Assembly: GCA_905221605.1 (NCBI GenBank)
Contig: CAJNDS010000136.1
Location: forward strand, 317,501-367,500
DNA: 50,000 nt
Direction of reading: 5' to 3'
Source of the DNA: Symbiodinium natans
Lineage: Eukaryota > Sar > Dinophyceae > Suessiales > Symbiodiniaceae
The notes beneath the pieces were generated by a model. The model saw nothing but the letters and a program-made list of their open reading frames with translations. It did not search any database and had not been told where the DNA came from. Below, one piece after another: positions 31,015 through 40,993 of this stretch. Made by a program: the position numbers and the translations under genes. How positions within the stretch are numbered: position 1 is the first letter of the stretch; the number at the start of each line of letters is the position of its first letter.

Positions 31015-31141
31015 CTAAACCCTAAACCCTAAACCTTAAACTCTAAGCCCTGAACCCTGAACCCTGAACCCTAAACCCTAAACCCTAAACCCTAAACCCT
31101 AAACCCTAAACCCTAAACCCTAAACCCTAAACCCTAAACCC
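31015..31141 (-). repeat. CCCTAAA array
   Basis: About 17 units, with CCCTGAA variants at 31047-31070, running into a family-C right half. Confidence 0.9.
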
Positions 31142-31299
31142 TTCCCCATTCTACTGACAGCCCTTAGTAGGGATGCTCGTCGGGGGGTACGATAATCCAA
31201 ATGAAGCACCTGTTAGTATAAAGAGGGAACGTCCCAGCCCATCCTAGACCCCTGAGTCTCTCCCTAAACCCTAAACCCTAAACCCTAAACCCTAAACCA

Positions 31300-31394
31300 C
31301 AGTTGGTCGCCAGGAAGTGGTCCGTCACGATTCTCCGGCTCCTGTCCATCGTGGCATCTTGGGTTGGTGAGCTCAACGACTATTTTTGCTCTAG
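31300..31394 (+). CDS. Exon-like island with hydrophobic centre
   Basis: After ACCACAG the frame reads QLVARKWSVTILRLLSIVAS then WVGELNDYFCS before a TTTAGGG array. Basic start, hydrophobic middle and acidic end would suit a membrane helix. G/C-ending codons. Confidence 0.38.
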
Positions 31395-31496
31395 GGTTTA
31401 GGGTTTAGGGTTTAGGGTTTAAGGTTTAGGGCTTACTAGACAATGTGTTCTTCCTTCGTGCAGGGACTTTTCTCCATTGACTTGTTTGTTTTTTTG

Positions 31497-31624
31497 GAGG
31501 GAGGGGGGGGTGGGGGGGGGTGGGGGGGTGGGGGGGTGGGGGGGGGGGGTGGTGGGGGGGGGGTGTGGGGGGGGGGGGGTGGGGGGGGCGGGGGGGGGGG
31601 GAGGGGGGGCGGGGGGGGGGTGGT
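31497..31624 (+). repeat. 128-bp G-rich tract
   Basis: Runs of G broken by single T, A or C. ORFs through it are poly-Gly or poly-Pro and are rejected. It could form four-stranded DNA. Confidence 0.9.
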
Positions 31625-31773
31625 TGAGGGTCAGCTTCAGGGGGTCTTTCACAACAAACCCGTCAACCAGGGCACAGATGTCTCCTTGTCTCTTGTGTAT
31701 CTGTAAGTGTTATCTGCCATGCAAGCACACATATTCTTTATAAATACATATATATGGTATATTTATGTGGTGG

Positions 31774-31774
<1 letters not shown>

Positions 31775-31848
<74 letters not shown>

Positions 31849-31889
31849 TCTGTGTGTCTCTGTGTGTGTGTCTCTGTGTGTGTGTGTGT
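31775..31889 (+). repeat. (GT)n tract
   Basis: More than 50 GT units with a few CTCT interruptions near the end, then (AT)n. Confidence 0.95.
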
Positions 31890-31896
31890 TAGTTAT

Positions 31897-32175
31897 ATAT
31901 ATATATATGCTCACCCTCCCTAATGGACCAACCGCGAAATAGAACAGGACAGGACAAACTAGTTGTTCTTTTGTCGTTCTCTGTGTTTTTTTTTGCACGG
32001 TGTGCCTTATTTATTGCGATTTTTGTTTTCATTTTTTGCACCTGTTTTTCACTTTTGCACTTGTTTTTGCTTTCTTGCACTTTTGTACTTTTTTGGTTTT
32101 TGGCGCCTTTGCGCTTTTTTTGCCTTTTTGCACTTTTGCTTTTTTTTCATACACTGTGTTCTTTCCTATTCTTGT
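31897..32175 (+). repeat. GCACTTTT-rich dispersed repeat, forward copy
   Basis: From AT-rich ATATAT, CCCTAATGGACCAAC, through many TTTTTGCAC/GCACTTTT words, to TCATACACTGTGTTC and CTTATGCA. The reverse complement of 34935-35235 has the same landmarks in the same order. AT-rich ORFs over it (Phe-rich plus, Lys-rich minus) are artefacts. Confidence 0.6.
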
Positions 32176-32700
32176 CTTATGCATAGAAAATCCAAAAACC
32201 CAAAGATCCAAAAATCGAAAAGTCCAAACTTGCTCGGACAATGTCTCCGGAAAGTTTGGATGTTTGTGTTTTTGGGTGTTTGTTTTTTTTTTTTTTGTTG
32301 TTTTTGGATTTTTGGATTTGATTTTTCTCATCGAGTTTTTTGACTGAAAAGAGGGCGACCATTCAAATGCACCCTTATCAGAATTTCAATTGCGTCATAA
32401 CTACTCGACACGTGAGCACTACATTCATAGGACACTAAATAGCATATTCAAAAGATTTTTGAATAGGCTGTTTCTGTATATGAGGACCATGTAAAGTCTT
32501 GCCTATTCAAATCACTGAGAAAAGCACGTACATGGGTTGCGCACAGGCCTTTGCTAAGGAGGCTTCAACAGAGAAGGCCGAAATTTGCAAATATCTAATT
32601 TTGTGCATTTGAAAGAAGCTGAGAAATCCTTTTTTTTCAAGAAGAACCATTCTGGGATCTTAGTACCTGCTGGTTAAGAAAGTTTAAATCTCCTGAGGGT
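32176..32700. other. AT-rich stretch without a supported gene
   Basis: Contains an inverted pair: AAATCCAAAAACCCAAAGAT near 32187 and TTTTTGGATTTTTGGATTT near 32300, with TCCAAACTTGC / GAAAGTTTGGA between, so the transcript could fold into a hairpin. Plus- and minus-strand ORFs are Phe- or Lys-rich. Confidence 0.4.
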
Positions 32701-33289
32701 TTAAGGTTTAGGGTTTAGGGTTTAGGGTTTAGGGTTCGAGCATCACATATACAGCTGTATCCACAGCACGGGCGTGTAGGGTTATGTTTAGGTCTCAGGC
32801 TTGGGTGCAGGCTTCTGGTGAGCCTCCGATGCGCTGCGAAGTTTTGGATTTAGCATGTCGAGACTGACCAAGACGGTCTGGGACCACTTGAAGGTTCATG
32901 GTACTTATTACCCAGCACAAGCCTCTCAACCCTAAACCCAAACGAATCCCAAGCCGCCTCGAAAACAAGCGGGATACGAGCCCCGACACTTTTACACCCC
33001 AAACCCTAAACCCTGAACCCTAAACCCTAAACCGGTGGTCGGTGATAGTGGTCGATGTCGTGGTCGATGTCGTGGCTCAGGGCTCAGGCCGTAGAGTTTA
33101 GGAAAGTTTGCAAGTAATTTTAAATATGTTCCGGCCCGGGCGAATTTCAGAATTGGTTTTGGTATTAGGGGGGAAGGAATCTTGACATTATATGGGTTTA
33201 TATGCAGGCTTCACTCAGGCTTGACTCAGACATTGCAGAAACAGGGCCCAAGCTCGTGGCACACGCGGGACTGTTGCATTCCCTGACTA

Positions 33290-33412
33290 CCCTAAACCCT
33301 AAACCCTAAACCCTAAACCCTAAACCCTAAACCTAAATTAACCCTAAACCCTAAACCCCAACCCTAAACCCTCAACCCTAAACCCTACCCTAAACCCTCA
33401 ACTTAACCCTTC
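33290..33412 (-). repeat. CCCTAAA array
   Basis: Perfect then degenerate units that close the stretch 32997-33290 and open the telomere-free segment 33420-34930. Confidence 0.9.
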
Positions 33413-33740
33413 TAAGTCTATTCGCTTGCAGGCAGCCCAACTGTAATCGTGATAAATCCTAGATCTCCATGGCAGCAGAAGCTTCCGCTTCGACAGCTTG
33501 AAGCAGTCAGAGTCTTTGCAAACTTCAGTCGGTTCTCCTCAAGCACAAACACCTTCTTTCTGGGCACGCAAATCTAGGAGGTTATTCGGTTCTGTCGATG
33601 TATTCCAAGCATCTGGCGTGCTGACATGGCAACAGTCCCGGAACGTTGCATCTCCTCGACCTCCAGCATCAAGACCTTTTCCTTTAGAGGCTCATCGGGT
33701 TCAGTGAGGTCTGCTCGCTGAGTCGGCATGCATCGGTATG

Positions 33741-33944
33741 GATTCGGCGAAGCATGTTTGTTCCCAAGCCAGGTCTCCGCCTTGTCCCCACTTTGCACAC
33801 AGCATGGCCGCAGTCGAGCGAGTCAAGCGTGGTGCCATCGAAAAGCAGGCTGAGCATGGCGTGAGGTTGCTGCAAGCATCGCGACAGGCGCAGAGTATGA
33901 CACAGCCAGTACTAGAGGGCATGAAGTGGCTCTGTCTTCACTAA
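33741..33944 (+). CDS. ORF in the telomere-repeat-poor segment
   Basis: Plus-strand frame to TAA; its second half (HSMAAVERVKRGAIEKQAEH, then GVRLLQASRQAQSMTQPVLE) is helix-like and has no low complexity. Several minus-strand ORFs overlap. It belongs to the segment between the two inverted GCACTTTT-rich repeats and could be part of a decayed mobile element. No domain recognised. Confidence 0.33.
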   Translation, partial: DSAKHVCSQARSPPCPHFAHSMAAVERVKRGAIEKQAEHGVRLLQASRQAQSMTQPVLEGMKWLCLH

Positions 33945-34308
33945 AGTCACCAAAAGAATAACGGTTTCCAGGTAGGGCAGCTGACCAGCAAGTCCCCGAC
34001 AGCCAGCCCCTTTGGCCTTGACAAGAAAGACCGTAAGCTATTGCAGCAGTAGCCCCCCCAAGATCGGCCGCGATATTCAAAAGCTTTCAGCATTGTCTGC
34101 GGCCTATTACCCTTATATACACCCCAAAATCCAGCATACCCGCTTCTACCGTTAATATACCCATAGTCGGGTCCGTCACCAACCATGGACCTCGCCTTGG
34201 ACCTCACCTAGGACCTCGGGAACAAGGCTTTCTGAACTCTTTTTTGGCAGCTGGGACCTTTTGGCATCTGGCTCGAGCTAGTGCTTAGCTAATTGTTCGC
34301 AAGCTTAC

Positions 34309-34702
34309 ATGCTCGCGACGCTTGATCAGCAAATAGGCGAAGCTTACACCGCACTTTATGATGGGTGCAGTATAATGCAGGGTGCAGTGAGAAGTCCATT
34401 GGCGGCATTCGTTGGCATTGGTCAAATCTGCCAGTGCCCAATGGCGTTTTGTCAGACGTCGTGGATGCCGCACCGAGCGCCGCCACAGCTGCCCCAGCTG
34501 CAGACGCTGTGGTACTTTTCAGAGGACTGCAACGCTTCACAGGACTTGCGCTACGACCAAAAGTTGAAACCTCATTAGCCACTGGCACGTCATGCACTGC
34601 AACCTGGCCACTGGACTCCCCCCAAGCACGAGGACACTTCGTACTGCAGCGCGCAATACTGGTCCCAGGCTTGCGAGCTGAAAGCATTGAAAGATCTTGA
34701 GA
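34309..34702 (+). CDS. Frame-shifted open block in the telomere-repeat-poor segment
   Basis: The first frame from ATG 34309 reads LATLDQQIGEAYTALYDGCS. Protein-like sequence then continues in the frame of 34365-34700 (IGGIRWHWSNLPVPNGVLSD, FTGLALRPKVETSLATG) to a TGA. A one-frame change near 34390 suggests decay or an unseen intron. A 181-codon minus ORF overlaps but is Ser/Arg/Ala-rich. Function unknown. Confidence 0.3.
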
Positions 34703-34934
34703 GCTTGGGACGCTTCTTCCGCGCCTTTCCACATGCCACTTGCGCCAACTCCCTGGCAGGACGGTGCCTCTCCGAGCTCCCTTACTACCACGTACCCAGA
34801 GGACTACAGAACCTAGGAACCAGAAAAAAACCATGTACTGCCCCTCTTGCGCGATGCACTGCTTGGTCCTGGCAGGGCCAAAATTCCTCGCCTAGCTCTC
34901 CTGGCGGCACAGAGGTGCTTGAACATCTGTGATT

Positions 34935-35248
34935 TCATATCTGTTGCCCGTTCTTCATGCTGCATAAGCACAGCAAAACACAGTATATGACAAAACATGC
35001 AAAAGTGCACAAAGCCAAAACAGTGCAAAAGAGGGCAAAACTGCCAGAAACGTGCAAAAGTGCAAAAATGCACGAGAAGTGCAGAAAACAAGGCAAAACG
35101 ATTGAATAATACGTACCAAAGACCAACGCCTGGGAACACATCAGAGCAGACAGTGCCTACAGGAGCTTTCACATATCGAAGTTGGTCCATTGGGGGGGTG
35201 GGGGGCGACCATATATTATATGTGTATATTCATATATATATATATATA
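34935..35248 (-). repeat. GCACTTTT-rich dispersed repeat, inverted copy
   Basis: Inverted relative to 31897-32175: TGCATAAGCACAG.., ACACAGTATATGA, many GTGCAAAA words, GTTGGTCCATTGGG and a TATA tract. The pair bounds about 2.8 kb relatively poor in telomere repeats. Confidence 0.6.
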
Positions 35249-35328
35249 TAATTTTTCTTCTATAAGAATAAGCATATTACGCATACGATTAGGAAAAAGG
35301 ACAAGGTTTCTCTTTGTGTCTGTAGCCA

Positions 35329-35439
35329 TCCTCGAGTAAGTTGACTTTGGAGATTGGGGGGTGTTTGTGTTTTGGAAACACCGGCTTTTCGCCATGCAAA
35401 CCTCGACGGGTGCTTGTCTCGGCCCCTTTGTGGAGAATC
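35329..35439 (+). CDS. Exon-like island ending in TAA
   Basis: After CTGTAG the frame reads SSKLTLEIGGCLCFGNTGFS, then PCKPRRVLVSAPLWRIMSK and TAA. It lies between an AT-rich tract and a family-H element. No family recognised. Confidence 0.35.
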
Positions 35440-35461
35440 ATGTCCAAGTAACATAGGGGCC

Positions 35462-35556
35462 TGAATAATTAGAATAGGGCTTGGGGGGCTATTATAGTAT
35501 AAGTATAATTACAAAGGGACCACAAAGGAATATCACTAGTAAGTATTTCGACCCCG
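35462..35556 (+). mobile_element. Family-H repeat
   Basis: CTGAATAATTAGAATAGGGC, GGGACCACAAAGGAATATCA and ACTAGTAAGTATTTCGACCC recur at 43382-43475 and partly at 23138-23205. Dispersed repeat without obvious terminal inverted repeats. Confidence 0.5.
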
Positions 35557-35953
35557 AAATGCCCCACCACCCCCCTGTGGTCCTGTGGTCCCCTCCCCCC
35601 CCGGTACCTTGGTTTGGGGTTTTGGGTTTTGGGTTTTGGGGTTCAGGTTTAGGGTTTAAGGCTTAGGGTTCGGGTTGAGGGTTTAGGGTTTGGGGTTTAG
35701 GGTTTTAAGGGTTTAGCTTTTTTCTTTTAGGGTTTAGGGCTTGGGACTAAGGTTTAGGGTTTACGAGGGGGGATACCAGGGGGCGGGGGGGTCGACTACG
35801 CGAAACGCGCTTTGTTCCCCGGTTGTCCTGCACGCAAGCCGTTCTGCGGAAGTACTCCCTAAACCCTTAACCCTTAACCCTTAACCCTAAACCCTAAACC
35901 CTAAGTAAATAAGTAACGAGATTTGTTACAAAGATCCTCCTTTTTTCCAGTTC

Positions 35954-36047
35954 TTCGCATGCCCTCGAGGAGCCCCCTGGTCCCCAGCGCCTGAAGTTCA
36001 AGCCCTACCTTGCACAGCGACGCTCTAGGAAGCGACGTGCCGGCCTT
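35954..36047 (+). CDS. Exon after a strong polypyrimidine acceptor
   Basis: Preceded by CCTTTTTTCCAG, a good polypyrimidine tract plus acceptor. Reads in phase 1 as HALEEPPGPQRLKFKPYLAQ then RRSRKRRAG, a basic tail, before CCCTAAA repeats. The only clear T-rich acceptor tract I see in this part of the window. Confidence 0.42.
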
Positions 36048-36123
36048 AAACCCTAAACCCTAAACCCTGAACCCTAAACCCTAAACCCTAAACCCTAAAG
36101 GCGAAACCCTAAACCCTAAACCC

Positions 36124-36205
36124 TAGCTCCCCTTGCCGAGGCCTCCTACGCGTACATGGGATTTGCTGAGGCGCCCTGGGCCCTTGGGAGCCAGGGAGGT
36201 TGAAA
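36124..36205 (+). CDS. Exon-like island (A-E-A-S-Y-A-Y-M-G-F)
   Basis: Reads PLAEASYAYMGFAEAPWALG then S-Q-G, with G/C-ending codons, between a CCCTAAA array and TTTAGGG repeats. A weaker island at 35790-35858 reads DYAKRALFPGCPARKPFCG. Confidence 0.35.
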
Positions 36206-36383
36206 CTCGAATGGCCCGGAATCCCAAGCCCAACGCCAGGGGGGGGTTTAGGGTTTAGGGCTTGGGGTTGGTTTAGGGTTTAGGGTTTAGGGCTTGGGGT
36301 TTAGGGTTTAGGGTTTGGGGTTTAGGGTTTAATTAGGGCTTTGGGGGGTTAGGGTTTAGGGCTTAGGGGCTGTTTTTCAACAC

Positions 36384-36487
36384 TTATGGGGTGCAGGTTT
36401 GATTCAAGCTCCGCTTTGGTAGAGGGTTGTAGAACCCTCCGCCCTAGACCTGACTACAAGGAATACGCCCATAACTTGTTTATGCGT
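36384..36487 (+). CDS. Exon-like island
   Basis: Reads GCRFDSSSALVEGCRTLRPR then PDYKEYAHNLFMRLG on the plus strand, between two telomere-like runs. The next island, 36527-36596, reads YNNTYQPSSDRVPRGPQARS. Orientation agrees with neighbours; no family recognised. Confidence 0.35.
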
Positions 36488-37228
36488 TTAGGGTTTAGGC
36501 TCTAGGGTTCAAAAAGGGTTAGGTACAACAACACGTACCAGCCAAGTAGTGATCGAGTCCCAAGGGGCCCGCAAGCAAGATCTCCACACGGCCCTAAACC
36601 CTAAACCCTGAACCCTGAACCCTGAACCCTAAACCCTAAACCTTAAACCCTAAACCCTAAACCCCCGAAGGGGTTGGCCGCCGGACTCCTGAACTCCGTG
36701 CGCCTTGGCAGCTTTGGGCCTTGGTAGCCCTGAACCCTAAACCCTAAACCCGAAACCCTAAACCCTAAACCCTAAACCCTTTTTTTGGTTCTAGGACCCC
36801 TTATAAAGTACTGGGCTACTAACTTATGGGCTTAGTAGTAGAGTAGGTAACCTTCAACCTTTTTTGGGTTTTCGCATCCCAACCAAAGGTTGACCCTTTT
36901 TTCCCACAGGTTACTGGACAACTAAGTGGGTGGCTTAAGGTGCTAAGCACTTTTCTTGCACGGCCCTAAGCCCTAAATTTGAAATCTCTAAAACCTAAAC
37001 CCTAAACCCTAAACCTCAAAAACCCAACCCAACAACAATCAAACCATGTCCATACGGGCCCGGCGTGCCTGGACTACAAGATCCCTACCTGGAGGTTCAT
37101 GGTACTTAACAACCAATTAGAACTGTACTTCTCGCCCACTTAATTATAAGCCCCTTAAGTGCCCTAATATGGTTATAAGTACAGTTATAAGGACAGTGAC
37201 CCTGAACCCTAAACCCTAAACCCCAAAC

Positions 37229-37360
37229 CCTCAACCAAGTTCATAAGTGCCATGGAATCTCGAAGTAGTGAAGGAGCGGGTTTTGTCTCTTGCACCTCTC
37301 TTAGCATGAAGGGCCAAGCAGACCCTCTCCTCCGAACCTTGGCAGGGACCAAGAGGTTTA
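37229..37360 (+). CDS. Exon-like island
   Basis: Forty-two plus-strand codons (TKFISAMESRSSEGAGFVSC, TSLSMKGQADPLLRTLAGTK) between CCCTAAA and TTTAGGG repeats. The family-A element at 37393 follows. No family recognised. Confidence 0.37.
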
Positions 37361-37392
37361 GGGTTTAGGGTTTAGGGTTCAGGGTTTAGGGT

Positions 37393-37538
37393 TACTTGGA
37401 GGTTCATGGCGCTCCTGAACCAACTGTAGCTGTACTGATGACTATACTTCTAACCATACTAGGGCACTTAAGGGGCCTTATAAGTGGGTTACAAGTACAG
37501 TTATAATTTGTTAATAAGTAGCATGAACCTCCAAATAG
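37393..37538 (+). mobile_element. Family-A inverted-repeat element, complete; truncated sister at 37084-37200
   Basis: TACTTGGAGGTTCATGGCGC to GCATGAACCTCCAAATAG. The copy at 37084 starts ACCTGGAGGTTCATGGTAC but its right arm is lost where CCCTAAA repeats begin. A third fragment is at 32887-32911. Confidence 0.55.
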
Positions 37539-37671
37539 GCCCTTCTTCCCTTTTTTTTAGGGTTTAGGGTCCCTTATCAGCCCCTTGAAGCCACAAAGGG
37601 CCTCTTTATTCCTGGGTGTTACTACTCCGGGGTCTAGTTTATGGGTTTAGGGTTTAGGGTTTAGGGTTTTT

Positions 37672-37800
37672 ATGGGACAGGTATATCCGTTCTTCGATCG
37701 GAGCAACACGCAGGTTTCGATACACCGGAGTGCACCACATGTCGACGCATGTGGGAGTTTGCGAAGACAAGGGGCCCCTATAGTCGACCCGCAAGTAGTA
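37672..37800 (+). CDS. Exon-like island
   Basis: ORF start region GQVYPFFDRSNTQVSIHRSA then PHVDACGSLRRQGAPIVDPQ. Beyond about 37800 the frame enters AT-rich element-like DNA. A further plus-strand island at 37951-38038 reads LILGTVGRQCPASLCSQSKQ. Confidence 0.33.
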
Positions 37801-38106
37801 GGATCCCCTTATATAAGGACCCAATATCTCGGTTTTGGAGTGCTATACTTTAATGACTTTAATACTTTGTTTGGTTCGGGGTTCCCACTATAGCTACTTA
37901 TACCTAATAAGTATATACTTTTTCCCACGGTCTACCCAAAGTAGGGATAAGGTACTCCTAATTCTTGGCACGGTTGGGCGCCAGTGTCCAGCATCGCTTT
38001 GCTCACAAAGCAAACAGATGCATCTTCCAATCAGGCGGTTTAGGGTTTAGGGTTCAGGGTTCAGGGTTCCTAAACCCTAAACCCTAAACCCTAAACCCAA
38101 GGGTTT

Positions 38107-38199
38107 AGGGTGGAAGACGCTTTTTGGCACCGTTCCGCGCAGTTGCCGACTGAGCCACAGTCGAGAACCGAGCTTGGCTTAACTGCAGAATCCCCAGAC
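38107..38199 (+). CDS. Exon-like island
   Basis: Reads VEDAFWHRSAQLPTEPQSRT then ELGLTAESPDP and runs into the left end of the inverted-repeat element 38196-38345. The same-strand island 38333-38420 (LRTRPRLLRPKLQGYFHGPA) is on the far side of it. Confidence 0.33.
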
Positions 38200-38407
38200 C
38201 CCTTGGGGGCATCCCCAAAAAGTAGAACCCCCTACTCCAATGGGGTCATTCTTAGGAACCCTATGCTACGTTTTGGTCATTCTTAGGAACTCGTAAGGGG
38301 ATCTACTTTTTGAGATCCTCCCAGCAGGTCTGGGATTTACAACTGCGCTACGCACGAGACCAAGGTTGCTGAGGCCTAAACTCCAAGGCTACTTTCATGG
38401 GCCCGCA

Positions 38408-38530
38408 GTATGGTCCCGTACCTCCTTTAAAGGGTTCTGAAGCATGGACCCTTGGGTTGTGTAGGGTATACAAGGGGTATATAAAGGGCCCCCCTTTAAG
38501 GGCCCATACTAAGGGACCATGAAGCTATCT
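38408..38530 (+). mobile_element. Family-I element
   Basis: Shares TTAAAGGGTTCTGAAG.ATGGACC, ACCCTTGGGTTGT, GGGGTATATAA and AGGGACCATG with 25205-25300, and more loosely with 48392-48505. At 46972-47100 related arms (AGTATGGGTCC / GGGCCCATACTT) flank TTTAGGG repeats. Confidence 0.5.
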
Positions 38531-38538
38531 TGAGACTA

Positions 38539-38642
38539 AACAGATGCATGTGGCGCCAGCCCGCACAATTTGACGGCTTCCGGCTGCAAACCCTACTCCT
38601 GGGACCCAGAGGAGAGCTTTATTCAATGTTTTTTTTCGGGGT
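38539..38642 (+). CDS. Exon-like island after a family-I element
   Basis: After AAACAG the frame reads MWRQPAQFDGFRLQTLLLGP then RGELYSMFFFGV to TAG. The element's right end (ACCATGAAGCTATCTTGAG) lies just upstream, so the element is in the preceding intron. Confidence 0.35.
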
Positions 38643-38745
38643 TTAGGGTTTGGGGGCCCTAAACCCTAAACCCTAAGCCCTAAGCCCTAAACCCTAAACC
38701 CTAAACCCTAAAAGGGTTTAGGGCAATAACGGGTTGAGGGTTTAG

Positions 38746-38834
38746 GGCAATGTGCTGGCGCCGACCTCAGTCCATGCTTCAAAAAGAGCCAAGTTGAGGG
38801 CTCAGGGGTCACCAATAAAGTCATCGATTTGTAA
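38746..38834 (+). CDS. Probable terminal exon
   Basis: TTTAG acceptor then GG CAA TGT: reads QCAGADLSPCFKKSQVEGSG then VTNKVIDL and TAA at 38832. Other frames stop early. The following 38835-38890 is AT-rich and could be 3' UTR. Confidence 0.42.
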
Positions 38835-38969
38835 AAAAGTTCTTTATCTATCACGGATCTCTTTCTTTTGGAAATATGTAAGCTTATTTTTAGGGTTTAG
38901 CGTTTAGGGTTTAGGGTTTAGGGGTTGCTCCGTGAAGGTTGTCCTCAACCTCTGAACCCCAAAACACCA

Positions 38970-39029
38970 GCATCAACTTTCGACTTTTGCCAAAGCAGGC
39001 CTGGGACGAAAAACCCAGATACGACTTTC
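38970..39029 (+). CDS. Exon abutting a family-F element
   Basis: After CACCAG the frame reads SINFRLLPKQAWDEKPRYDF then L-R-K, and meets the element end AAGAACCCCAAGAAGAAT. The 77-codon ORF track-style reading over the element is not credible beyond this. Confidence 0.37.
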
Positions 39030-39347
39030 TGCGCAAGAACCCCAAGAAGAATCATCCCTAGTACTACCTTAGAAGGAAATAACAATCCCCATATTACCTT
39101 AAAAGGAAGACTTTCTGGATTTTTTTGGGGGGCTCTTACCCTAACCCCTAACCCCTAAACCCTAAACCCTAAACCCTAAACCCTAAACCCTAAACCCTAA
39201 ACCCTAAACCCTAAACCCTAAACCCTTTTAAAGCAATTCGTAGGAGATCTCCGCTCAGGAGCTCACGCTTGTCGAGCCACAGGTTAGAGGCGGCTGCCCC
39301 GTGGCTATTGGTGCGCCTCGGTTGCATCAAGCCTCAAGGTTATAGGG

Positions 39348-39555
39348 TTCTTAAGGGAGGAGGGTTTAGGGTTTAGGGTTTAGGGTTTAGGGTTTAGGGT
39401 TTAGGGTTTAGGGTTTAGGGTTTAGGGTTTAGGGTTTAGGGTTTAGGGTTTAGGGTTTAGGGTTTAGGGTTTAGGGGGTCCAAGGGGGGCATGTAACCCA
39501 GGGTTCCCTAATACTCCCCACTAGGCCCCCTAAGCTTCCCTAAGCTTCCTTTGGC
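39348..39555 (+). mobile_element. Family-E element containing a long TTTAGGG array
   Basis: Left arm GGGTTCTTAAGGGAGGAGG, then TTTAGGG repeats (39360-39477), then the arm GGGTCCAAGGGGGGCATGTAA and CTAAGCTTCCCTAAGCTTCC. Homologous parts occur at 9683-9837 (no array) and 4949-5145 (CCCTAAA array near its right end). Confidence 0.55.
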
Positions 39556-39632
39556 AAAGGAATGGCATCGCCTGTGCCAGCACAGGGGCAAACAATCGCG
39601 CAGCATGAGGGACTACGGATATGGGAAAACCC
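39556..39632 (+). CDS. Exon after a family-E element
   Basis: The element ends with CCTTTGGCAAAG, which can serve as acceptor. The frame then reads EWHRLCQHRGKQSRSMRDYG and Y-G-K-T. Basic, His-rich. Upstream is the longest TTTAGGG run inside an element copy (39360-39477). Confidence 0.4.
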
Positions 39633-40752
39633 TCAACCCTAAACCCTATCTAGGGTTTAGGTTTTCGAAACCCTAAACCCGAAACCCTAAACCCTAAACC
39701 CTAATTAAACCCTAAACCCTAAGCATGGGGAAGTGAGGGATCCCTGGCCGAAGTGAGTGTTTAGCATGTACTCGACTGTAGGGCCAACCTTTCAGGACCC
39801 AGGCCTGCAGCCTAGAGGGATCCTCAAGCCCCAGTTTCTTTAGGGTTTAGGGCTTAGGGTTTAGGGTTGAGGGTTTAGGGGGGATAGTCTCGGCCGACGC
39901 CCCAAGCAAGCCTGACCCTTAGATACATCTTTTGGACGGGACCGGGGGGGGTGGGGGGGTTGGTTGGCCGAGCGGGCAGGGGCGGGAACGGGGTGGGGTC
40001 TTTGCCTCTTAAACCCGAAACCCTAGATCCTAAAAGAAGAACCCCAAGACCCCAAACCCTAATCCCCAACCCTAAACCCTAAACCCTAAACCCTCGTGGG
40101 GCAGCAGGCGGGTGGCACAAAAATCCTAATTAAACCCTAAATCCTACACCCTAAACCCTAAACCCTAGACAGCAAGCTCAGGTGGATTTTAGGAGCCAAG
40201 CCAGGTTGCCGTTGAAGGGGGGTCTGGGGGGGGGGGGGGGGATGCCTGGGAGCTTGGGGGAAGACCCTTAAGGGTTTAGGGTTTAGGGTTTAGGGTTCCT
40301 TTAACCCTGCTTTTCAGGTGTTGCCGGCAGCCTCCTTAGTCCGTGCTTAAACAGGGTTTAAAGGATGAGTGTTGCACCGAGGTTGTGCCTGTACTTCCTG
40401 GCACTCTGGCGCTGGAACGCCTACCTCTACACGTAGCTGCGCTGAGGTCGCAATGAACGGGTCATGCCTTCCGTTGTCTTTCCAGATACTTTCTTGGGCT
40501 GCTAAGTGGCCTTAGCTGCTCTGTCTGAAGTGAATGCGAAGCAGGGCACGGTCCGATGCGATCCCTTCCCCCTAATATTTTTTAAACCCCCCGAACCCCT
40601 GATATTCAGTACTCCCCTAAACCCCTAAACCCCTAAACCCCTAAACCCCTAAACCCCAAACCCTAAACCCTAAACCCCAAACTCTTATTATGGGAGTATT
40701 TCACAATCCTTAGGGGGTTAGGGGGAATGGGGGGAGTTGATATTTGGGGAGA

Positions 40753-40822
40753 AGGGATTAAGGCGGTTGGCAGCTGCTGAGTCCTCCGCGCGGGCTCTGA
40801 AGGCTCCATTCTCAGTTCTTCT
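40753..40822 (+). CDS. Exon interrupted by a family-B element, left part
   Basis: Reads EKGLRRLAAAESSARALKAP then F-S-V-L-L, reaching the element boundary at 40822. Joining it to 40998 onward, skipping the element and one 4-bp flank, keeps an open frame (S-E-C-P-K-P-D-A-P). Confidence 0.4.
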
Positions 40823-40993
40823 CTTGGTCGCCCAGTGGTACCCTTTCCCTTTTTTTGGGGCTCTAGGGTACCCTAAGCCCTAAACCCTAAACCCTAAACC
40901 CTAAACCCTAAACCCTAAACCCTAAACCCTAAACCCAAAGTAGCCAACCCCCCAAAAAAGGATTTTTATAGATGTGGTTACTGGGCTACCAAG
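40823..40993 (+). mobile_element. Family-B element with a CCCTAAA array inside
   Basis: Starts CTTGGTCGCCCAGTGGTACC and ends ACTGGGCTACCAAG. The flanks TTCT (40819-40822) and TTCA (40994-40997) form a near-perfect 4-bp duplication. Between the arms lies (CCCTAAA)n (40870-40935). Removing it restores a continuous open frame. Here the donor dinucleotide would be TC, not GC, so splicing is less clear than at 13379. Confidence 0.6.

Noticed and set aside
31419-31743. Poly-Gly and poly-Pro ORFs
   Set aside because: They are translations of the G-rich tract.
31923-32347. Phe-rich plus ORFs and Lys-rich minus ORFs up to 126 codons
   Set aside because: They are translations of a GCACTTTT/T-rich dispersed repeat that also occurs inverted at 34935-35248, without coding bias.
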